This document shows, one piece after another, positions 6,382-11,959 of a stretch of 11,959 nt of DNA; the stretch's first letter is position 1; each line of letters opens with the position of its first letter. The position numbers and the translations under genes are program-made. Origin of the DNA: RGIG9115 sp045648165 (lineage in GTDB: Bacteria > Bacillota > Clostridia > UBA1381). The notes below the pieces were generated by a model, which was not told where the DNA came from, did not search any database, and worked only from the letters and a program-made list of their open reading frames with translations. The stretch covers positions 1-11,959 of the forward strand of contig JAZRNL010000048.1 in the NCBI GenBank assembly GCA_045648165.1, given 5' to 3'.

Positions 6382-7368
6382 TCATACAAAATATGATACT
6401 GCACACAGAATAACTGTCACTGCTCCAAACACTGCAACAATTTTTATTTCATTCCAATTGCACATTTCAAAATGATGATGGATAGGAGTCATTTTGAATA
6501 TTCGTTTTCCCGTAAGCTTAAAAGAAGCAACCTGAAGGATAACAGAAAGAGTTTCTGCAAAGTATATAAATCCGGCTATAATAAGATATAGATGCATCTG
6601 GAGTGCAACTGCCATAGCAACCACCGTACCGCCCAAGAATAATGAACCGGTATCACCCATAAACACCCGTGCAGGATATTTATTGAAAATCAAAAATCCC
6701 AAAAGACCTCCCGCTACAGCATATCCAAATGAGAATATGCCGATTTCGCCCATTCTCCAGCCACACATTGCAAACAATAAGACCACAGGAATAGTAACAC
6801 TGCTGGCTAAACCGTCAATTCCGTCTGTGAGATTGACTGCGTTAACCGTTCCCGTAACCACAAACATAACGAATATGAAGTATAGCCACAACGGCATAGC
6901 CAAAGAAATACTTGTAAACGGTATTGCTATTTCAGGTGTTAAATCACCTGTTACCATCAAGGCAACAAGATATAAAACCGTTATGAGCATTTGCAAAAGA
7001 AATTTAGGAAGCGCCCTGAGTCCAAGATTTCTCTTTTTTACAACTTTTATAAAATCATCAATAAAGCCTATAGCACCAAATCCTAATGCAACCGCCAGAA
7101 TAATCAAGGATTTGTACATATTACCGGGTTTTTCAGCAAAAATCCCCATCAGAAAAACAACTAAAACGGCTACAGTTATTCCAAGGATAAACATAAGTCC
7201 GCCCATAGTTGGAGTTCCTGACTTTTTTTGATGCCACGCAGGTCCTTCTTCCCTTATTTCCTGTCCGAATTTAAGTTTACGAAGCCAAGGGATAAATACA
7301 GGGCCGGTAAGCGCAGTTATTGCAAAAGCGCAAAGAACGGGCAATAACCCCATACGTATTATATTCAT
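6382..7368 (-). CDS. mraY: Phospho-N-acetylmuramoyl-pentapeptide transferase (MraY)
   Basis: MraY is a polytopic membrane enzyme that transfers phospho-MurNAc-pentapeptide from UDP to undecaprenyl phosphate, forming lipid I with Mg2+. Numbered from the upstream ATG at 7377, the motifs are KKSGTPTMGGLMF at 51-63, the catalytic pair DD at 107-108 within FIDDFIKVVKKRNLGL, NAVNLTDGIDGLA at 179-191, MGDTGSLFLGG at 240-250 and the cytoplasmic PIHHHFE at 298-304. About ten hydrophobic helices are visible and the length is normal. The ATG at 7377 overlaps the murF stop (ATGA), but GGAAGG at 7383-7378 directly abuts it. The ATG at 7368 has a nine-base spacer from the same site, so I prefer it (328 residues, beginning MNIIRMGLLP). 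Either start keeps all motifs and implies coupling with murF. Confidence 0.97.
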   Translation of the reverse strand: MNIIRMGLLPVLCAFAITALTGPVFIPWLRKLKFGQEIREEGPAWHQKKSGTPTMGGLMFILGITVAVLVVFLMGIFAEKPGNMYKSLIILAVALGFGAIGFIDDFIKVVKKRNLGLRALPKFLLQMLITVLYLVALMVTGDLTPEIAIPFTSISLAMPLWLYFIFVMFVVTGTVNAVNLTDGIDGLASSVTIPVVLLFAMCGWRMGEIGIFSFGYAVAGGLLGFLIFNKYPARVFMGDTGSLFLGGTVVAMAVALQMHLYLIIAGFIYFAETLSVILQVASFKLTGKRIFKMTPIHHHFEMCNWNEIKIVAVFGAVTVILCAVSYFV

Positions 7369-7373
7369 ATTAT

Positions 7374-8720
7374 TCATCCTTCCGTTATCTCTTTAAAAAG
7401 CTTTTCGAAGTGCATACCCCTTGAAGCTTTAAGCAAAACAGTATCACCGGGCATAACAATTGATTTTATGGCGAGAGCGGCTTCATCAGTTGTTTTAAAG
7501 GTAAATATATGCTTCATACCCTCTGCACCTTCAGCTATATACGCACCGTTTGTACCTACGCACACAAGCACATCAGCTTTCAAGGCAGCAACGCCTCCAA
7601 GTTCTGTATGTGCATCCTTTGCAAATCCACCCATTTCAAGGATATCACCAAGCACCGCCACTCTTCTGCTATGAGTTTGAGTAGCCAGAACATCAAGGGC
7701 AGCTTTAACAGAGCTGGGTGCTGCATTATAGCAATCGTTTATTATTTTGATACCGAAATTCTCTGTTATTTCCATTCGCATAGCTGTGAGTTCGGGATTA
7801 TGTAGTCCTTTAACCGCCGCTTCCGGTAATACTCCGTGAACTATACCGGCACCAAAGGCCGCAAGAGCATTATAAACATTATGTACTCCCGGCACGGGAA
7901 GCTTTACGAAATACTCACTGCCTTCAAAGCAAATTGTAAACTCCACTCCATCTAACCCGCAGTCTTTTATATTCTTTGCAGTTATATGCGCTTTACTGCT
8001 TTCTATTCCGTAAAAAATTACTTTATAATCTCCAAAACCGTCAACCTCACACAAAAACTTATCGTCTGCATTTGCAACAACAACTTTATTTCTGCCAAGC
8101 TTCTCAACAGCTTCCATTTTTGCTTTGAATATATTTTCCTGGGAACCGAGATTTTCTATATGACTCATTCCTATATTAGTCATAACCACTGTGTCCGGAC
8201 AAACAATATCTGCAAGGTATCTGATTTCACCGGGGGCACTCATTCCCATTTCAAGCACTGCTGCCTCGTGATAAGACTCCATACGAAAAATCATGATGGG
8301 TACGCCGATGTTGTTATTAAAGTTTTTATCTGTTTTAAGGGTATTATATTTTTGCGACAAAACCCCGGCTATAAAATCACGAGTGGTGGTTTTTCCCACA
8401 CTTCCTACCACAGAAACAGTTGGTATATTATAAAGCTTTTTGTAGTAAGCCGCAATTTTCCCGAAAGCATCCAATGTATCAAAAACCTTAATTATATGCT
8501 TCCCAGATATCGGATTCTCATCTTTCTGAGTTATGTAGATTACTGCTTTATCAACGAAATCATGTCCATCAAACCGTTCACCCTTGATTGGTATAAAAAG
8601 AGTAGATTCGTCGAGTGTACGGCTATCTGTTGATACTGCTTTTATGATTTCATTTTCATCGCCGCATATCAGTTTTCCGCCTGTGGCTATTATTACATCT
8701 TTTATACGAAACGGTTGCAA
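7374..8720 (-). CDS. murF: UDP-MurNAc-tripeptide:D-Ala-D-Ala ligase (MurF)
   Basis: MurF is the cytoplasmic ATP-dependent Mur ligase that adds D-Ala-D-Ala to UDP-MurNAc-tripeptide. At 448 residues it has the expected three domains: an N-terminal substrate-binding part (TDSRTLDESTLFIPIKG at 31-47), the central ATPase domain with P-loop GSVGKTT at 106-112, KNFNNNIGVP at 132-141 and LEMGMSAPGEI at 156-166, and the C-terminal domain with NDCYNAAPSS at 328-337 (usually NDAYNANP) and LLKASRGMHFE at 429-439. The start is TTG at 8720, preceded by AAAGGAAGGAAG about seven bases away; no in-frame ATG lies near it. The gene is 40 bases from murE, across a hairpin, and overlaps the longer mraY frame by four bases. 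Confidence 0.97.
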   Translation of the reverse strand: MQPFRIKDVIIATGGKLICGDENEIIKAVSTDSRTLDESTLFIPIKGERFDGHDFVDKAVIYITQKDENPISGKHIIKVFDTLDAFGKIAAYYKKLYNIPTVSVVGSVGKTTTRDFIAGVLSQKYNTLKTDKNFNNNIGVPIMIFRMESYHEAAVLEMGMSAPGEIRYLADIVCPDTVVMTNIGMSHIENLGSQENIFKAKMEAVEKLGRNKVVVANADDKFLCEVDGFGDYKVIFYGIESSKAHITAKNIKDCGLDGVEFTICFEGSEYFVKLPVPGVHNVYNALAAFGAGIVHGVLPEAAVKGLHNPELTAMRMEITENFGIKIINDCYNAAPSSVKAALDVLATQTHSRRVAVLGDILEMGGFAKDAHTELGGVAALKADVLVCVGTNGAYIAEGAEGMKHIFTFKTTDEAALAIKSIVMPGDTVLLKASRGMHFEKLFKEITEG

Positions 8721-8747
8721 AAAAATCTTCCTTCCTTTAATAAACTT

Positions 8748-8777
8748 AAGAAAGCGACAATTACTTATCGCTTTCTT
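8748..8777 (-). other. Hairpin over the murE stop codon, in the murE-murF gap
   Basis: Arms AAGAAAGCGA (8748-8757) and TCGCTTTCTT (8768-8777) are a perfect 10-bp inverted repeat with a ten-base loop that contains the murE TAA. On the minus strand the stem is followed by AAGTTTATTAAAGG, which lacks a U-run, so it is not a standard terminator. The murF Shine-Dalgarno site follows closely. It could be an RNA processing, stability or translation-coupling element; no role is demonstrated by sequence. Confidence 0.6.
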
Positions 8778-10209
8778 TGTTTAAATGATTGAACACTACA
8801 ACTCTTTCATCAAAGTCAAATTTCTCTTTTCCGATTATCTGATATGTTTCCTGACCTTTACCTGCAAGGATAATCACATCATCCGGCTGTGCATTGTCAA
8901 GAGCATATGCAATCGCCTCACGTCTGTCAGGGATAACAATATACTCGCCGTTAGTAGTTTTCATTCCTTCTTCTATCATGCTGATTATTGACAACGGTTC
9001 CTCAGTACGTGGATTATCAGAAGTGATGATTGTAAAATCTGATAATTTACCTGCAATTTCACCCATAGGTGCACGTTTTGAATTGTCGCGGTCACCGCCG
9101 CATCCAAATAATGTAATAACATTGCCTTTAGCAAAACTCTTCATTGCACGGATTATATTTTCAAGCCCGTCAGGAGTATGGGCATAGTCAATTATAACCG
9201 TATATTCTGTATCTGTAGGGACAACTTCAACCCTTCCCAGAACTCCTACTGCAGCCTTAAGTCCCAATGTTATGGTTTCCATATCTATACCAAGATTTAT
9301 GCAAGCACAAATAGCGCTCATTGCATTGTATACACTGAACATTCCCGGTATACACAAAAACATAGGGTAATCTGCTTCTTTATAGGTTACTGTGAAATTT
9401 ACTCCTCTTGGTGTGATTTTTATATCCTTTGCGCAAATATCGCAACCATCGTTCAAACCATAGGTAAGGATATTCTCATCTGTATGAAGTTCATAAATCT
9501 GCCTGCCATACTCATCATCGGTGTTGATAGCACCCGTAGCTGATTTGTCAAAAAGCTTTGCTTTTGCAAGCATATAGTTTCTCATAGTTTTATGAAAATC
9601 CAGATGGTCTCTTGTGAGGTTAGTGAACACACCTACATCAAAATGACAACCTCTCACACGTTGCAGTTCAAGGGCATGGCTTGAAACCTCCATTACCACA
9701 TACTCTGCACCGCTTTCCGTCATTTCGGAAAAAATCTTCTGAAGTTCAAGGGAGTTTGGCGTTGTCGGAGTGGTACTTTTGGTAAGAAGTACCTTATCTC
9801 CTATAATATTCTGATTAGTTCCTATAATACCAACCCGGCATCCTGCCTGGTCAAGTATACTTTTTATAAGATAAGTAACAGTAGTTTTTCCATTTGTTCC
9901 GGTGATACCTATAAGCTTAAAATTCTTTGACGGATTCCCATAAAATTCACACGCCATATCTGCAAGGGTTTTTCTCGTGTCTTTTACATAGCAAACGGGA
10001 ACACTTACTTCTACTTTATCTTCTGCGACAATAAGAGAAGCTCCGTTTTTTAAAGCAGCATCAACATATTTATGACCGTCTGTTTCAAAGCCTTTTATGC
10101 AAACAAAAGCATATCCGGGCATTACAAGCCGTGAATCATATGCAATGCCTGATATTTCTGTATCTACACCGCAATTCCATTCTTTATTCAACAATACACT
10201 TGCTAACAT
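8761..10209 (-). CDS. murE: UDP-MurNAc-L-Ala-D-Glu:meso-diaminopimelate ligase (MurE)
   Basis: MurE is the cytoplasmic ATP-dependent ligase that adds the third residue of the peptidoglycan stem peptide. At 482 residues it shows DSR at 25-27, the P-loop GTNGKTT at 104-110, the TTPTTP substrate loop at 146-151, EVSSHAL at 174-180, a likely carbamylated lysine at 216 (NYMLAKAKLF), YAHTPDGL at 342-349 and SDNPRTEEP at 397-405. The DNPR motif (398-401) marks enzymes specific for meso-diaminopimelate rather than L-lysine, so the wall is predicted to be DAP type. The usual GKGHE near the end reads GKGQE (450-454), a His to Gln change. The ATG at 10209 has AAAAGGGG upstream with good spacing, in the 19-base gap after the PBP gene. 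Confidence 0.97.
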   Translation of the reverse strand: MLASVLLNKEWNCGVDTEISGIAYDSRLVMPGYAFVCIKGFETDGHKYVDAALKNGASLIVAEDKVEVSVPVCYVKDTRKTLADMACEFYGNPSKNFKLIGITGTNGKTTVTYLIKSILDQAGCRVGIIGTNQNIIGDKVLLTKSTTPTTPNSLELQKIFSEMTESGAEYVVMEVSSHALELQRVRGCHFDVGVFTNLTRDHLDFHKTMRNYMLAKAKLFDKSATGAINTDDEYGRQIYELHTDENILTYGLNDGCDICAKDIKITPRGVNFTVTYKEADYPMFLCIPGMFSVYNAMSAICACINLGIDMETITLGLKAAVGVLGRVEVVPTDTEYTVIIDYAHTPDGLENIIRAMKSFAKGNVITLFGCGGDRDNSKRAPMGEIAGKLSDFTIITSDNPRTEEPLSIISMIEEGMKTTNGEYIVIPDRREAIAYALDNAQPDDVIILAGKGQETYQIIGKEKFDFDERVVVFNHLNKESDK

Positions 10210-10228
10210 TACTTATCCCCTTTTATCA

Positions 10229-11959
10229 TTAATCACTGGCGGCGTGCCGGAACTGAACACCCACAACTGTAGCCGGAGGAACTTCTGTTCCCGGGGCAAT
10301 GCTTTGCTTTACTGCATATGCTCCTCCCACAGTGTTTTGACCGGCACCTATGGTTTCAAAGTTCAATCCGTAATCACGCAAGATGTTTCTTGCATTGGCA
10401 ATAGTCTCGCCGGTTACATCAGGAACTTTTACCATCTTCACCTCTGTGTCCTCTTCCGTGTATAACAAAACTACAGAATTCTTTGAAAGTCTCATACCCG
10501 GTTTGGGAAGTTGGTCGATAACCTTTGAGCCTTTTCCGGAAACCTTTACCTTAAATCCAATATCACTAAGCTCTGATTTTGCTTTTGCAACATCAAGATT
10601 TCTCACATCACGTACAATAGATCTCTGTTCAATTTCTGCTTCGCCTGTGAACTGACGGTCAACACCAAGATATTCAAGAGCATCTTCAATTACTGCACCC
10701 GCCACGGGTGCGGCAATAGTGCCTCCAAACTTATTTGCAGTCTGTGGTTCATCAAGCATTATAAGACATATAATCTGGGGGTCGTCCGCAGGTGCGAAAC
10801 CTACAAATGATGCTATTCGCTTTGTGCCCGAACGGTCACCTTTCTGTGAAGTACCTGTTTTTCCGCCTATTCTATAGCCTGCAACATATGCATTCTTACC
10901 TGTTCCGTCGGGGGCGGATACAACCTGCTCCAACATATCACGCATTATAGCTGATGTTTCTTCCGATATAACTTTATTTACAATTTCTGTCTGATATGTT
11001 TTAAGTACACCGGTATCGTTACGGATTTCTTTAACAATCTGGGGTTTGAGAAGATTACCGCCATTAATTACTGATGATATTGCAGTTATAAGCTGGATAG
11101 GGGTAACGTTAAAACCCTGTCCGAAAGAACTTGTAGCTATATCGGTATCACTGAGCCGTTCTTTGTCGTAAAAAATACCCTTCGACTCACCCACCAGATC
11201 TATATTTGTCTTTTTAGTAAGACCGAAAGCTTCAAAATAGTCTTTGAACTTTATAGCTCCAAGCTTAAGGCCTGTTTCCATAAATACAACATTGCATGAG
11301 TGTTTAACGCCGTCTACAAAAGACTGTTCACCATGTCCTGATGATACGTGACAGTGTATATCGTGAACTCCAAGCTTTTTTGAACCGTTACAAACAAATG
11401 CAGTGTCACGGTTAACAACGCCTTCTTCCAAAGCAGCGGCTGCAGTTATAATTTTGAAAGTTGAGCCAGGTTCATATGCGTCAGAAATAGCTTTATTCCG
11501 CCACATTTTATTTCGCATTGCAACAGTGCGTTCTTCTTCGAGTTTTTTTACCTCATCTTCTGTGAGCAGCGATAAATCAAGTTCATCATCGGCTTGATCA
11601 TCATTCTGTGATCTATTCGCTTTGTCATCATCTGAACGGTTAAAAATCTTCTTTTGGTCTTCAACCGTCAGAACTTTGCCCAGTATTTCTGACTGGTATT
11701 CAAATCCTACACTGTATTTTTCAAAACGTGTAACATCGTAAGGCTCGTTTGCATCAAAGTCGGGCTTTGTTGCCATAGCAAGAATTTCACCTGTTTTAGG
11801 ATTCATTACAATTCCTGCGGCACCCTCTTTAAGCATGTTTTCTTCCACTGCATTTTCAAGATGCTTTTCCAGATAATGCTGGATTGTTTCATCTATTGTA
11901 AGAACAATATCTGCACCTTTCAATGCCCCCGTATATGCCTCATACTGTTGCTCCTCGAG
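10229..11959 (-). CDS. ftsI: Class B penicillin-binding protein with two PASTA domains (FtsI/SpoVD type), N-terminus cut by window edge
   Basis: This is the transpeptidase part of a class B PBP that cross-links septal peptidoglycan. The frame is open to the window end, adding 12 codons before the TTG at 11923; the membrane anchor and most of the N-terminal dimerisation domain lie outside. Numbered from that TTG, GADIVLTID at 3-11 leads into the transpeptidase fold, with SxxK as STFK at 154-157, SxN as SCN at 209-211 and KTGTS at 355-359. Two PASTA domains follow (about 434-490 and 497-558), as expected in Gram-positive division or sporulation PBPs. Residues about 70-138 form an unusually long, acidic stretch between DFDANEPYD and the active-site SxxK. 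The place just before murE fits spoVD or ftsI/pbpB, and sequence cannot decide between sporulation and vegetative division. It is the first visible gene of the cell-wall block. Confidence 0.95.
   Translation of the reverse strand, partial: LEEQQYEAYTGALKGADIVLTIDETIQHYLEKHLENAVEENMLKEGAAGIVMNPKTGEILAMATKPDFDANEPYDVTRFEKYSVGFEYQSEILGKVLTVEDQKKIFNRSDDDKANRSQNDDQADDELDLSLLTEDEVKKLEEERTVAMRNKMWRNKAISDAYEPGSTFKIITAAAALEEGVVNRDTAFVCNGSKKLGVHDIHCHVSSGHGEQSFVDGVKHSCNVVFMETGLKLGAIKFKDYFEAFGLTKKTNIDLVGESKGIFYDKERLSDTDIATSSFGQGFNVTPIQLITAISSVINGGNLLKPQIVKEIRNDTGVLKTYQTEIVNKVISEETSAIMRDMLEQVVSAPDGTGKNAYVAGYRIGGKTGTSQKGDRSGTKRIASFVGFAPADDPQIICLIMLDEPQTANKFGGTIAAPVAGAVIEDALEYLGVDRQFTGEAEIEQRSIVRDVRNLDVAKAKSELSDIGFKVKVSGKGSKVIDQLPKPGMRLSKNSVVLLYTEEDTEVKMVKVPDVTGETIANARNILRDYGLNFETIGAGQNTVGGAYAVKQSIAPGTEVPPATVVGVQFRHAASD

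Noticed and set aside
6683..7231. Plus-strand open frame of 182 codons opposite mraY
   Set aside because: It is the mirror of the hydrophobic mraY frame, with no independent motif.
7986..8633. Plus-strand open frame of 215 codons opposite murF
   Set aside because: It lies wholly inside a well-supported murF on the other strand, has a composition unlike a real protein and no ribosome site or family resemblance.
11954..11959. CTCGAG at the very end of the window as a cloning junction
   Set aside because: The PBP reading frame continues through it with sensible family sequence, so a natural occurrence is adequate explanation.
1..11959. CRISPR arrays, tRNA or rRNA genes, insertion sequences, phage genes
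   Set aside because: I found no regularly spaced repeats, no tRNA-like cloverleaf, no transposase or integrase motifs, and conserved genes fill almost the whole window.

Overview
The window looks like chromosomal DNA of a low-GC Firmicute, most likely a Clostridia member. The evidence is the gene order (PASTA-containing class B PBP, then murE, murF, mraY, ftsW/spoVE, murG), the Shine-Dalgarno sites close to AAGGAGGTGA, the frequent TTG and GTG starts, and a MurE with the DNPR motif of meso-diaminopimelate-adding enzymes. All eight intact genes lie on the minus strand. The only plus-strand gene is a decayed fragment at the left edge.

Right block (about 4066-11959, read right to left): part of the division and cell-wall (dcw) cluster. 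It holds a class B penicillin-binding protein with two PASTA domains (its N-terminus is cut by the window end), murE, murF, mraY, ftsW/spoVE and murG. The genes are separated by -4 to 40 bases and I see no internal promoter or strong terminator, so they are probably one operon. Together they add meso-DAP and D-Ala-D-Ala to the UDP-MurNAc peptide (MurE, MurF), transfer it to the lipid carrier (MraY), add GlcNAc to give lipid II (MurG), then polymerise and cross-link it (FtsW plus the PBP). murD, usually found between mraY and ftsW in this order, is absent here, as are the murB/ftsQ/ftsZ genes that often follow murG.

Middle block (about 1401-4039): a well-formed extended -10 promoter just downstream of murG begins a second unit. 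It contains an unrecognised six-helix membrane protein of 278 residues (TTG start) and arginyl-tRNA synthetase (argS). A 12-bp stem with a U-rich tail follows argS.

Left block (1-1345): a MgtC/SapB-family membrane protein starts with GTG only a few bases past that argS hairpin, and is followed by an 18-bp perfect inverted repeat that should terminate transcription from both sides. Left of this, on the plus strand, is the remnant of a sugar phosphate isomerase/epimerase (AP-endonuclease-2-like TIM barrel), with a one-base frameshift and a missing C-terminal part.

Most of the window is ordinary housekeeping DNA. The points most worth a second look are the unknown membrane protein with its own promoter and odd leader, the missing murD, the acidic insert just before the PBP active-site serine, the hairpin between argS and the MgtC-like gene, and the decayed isomerase.
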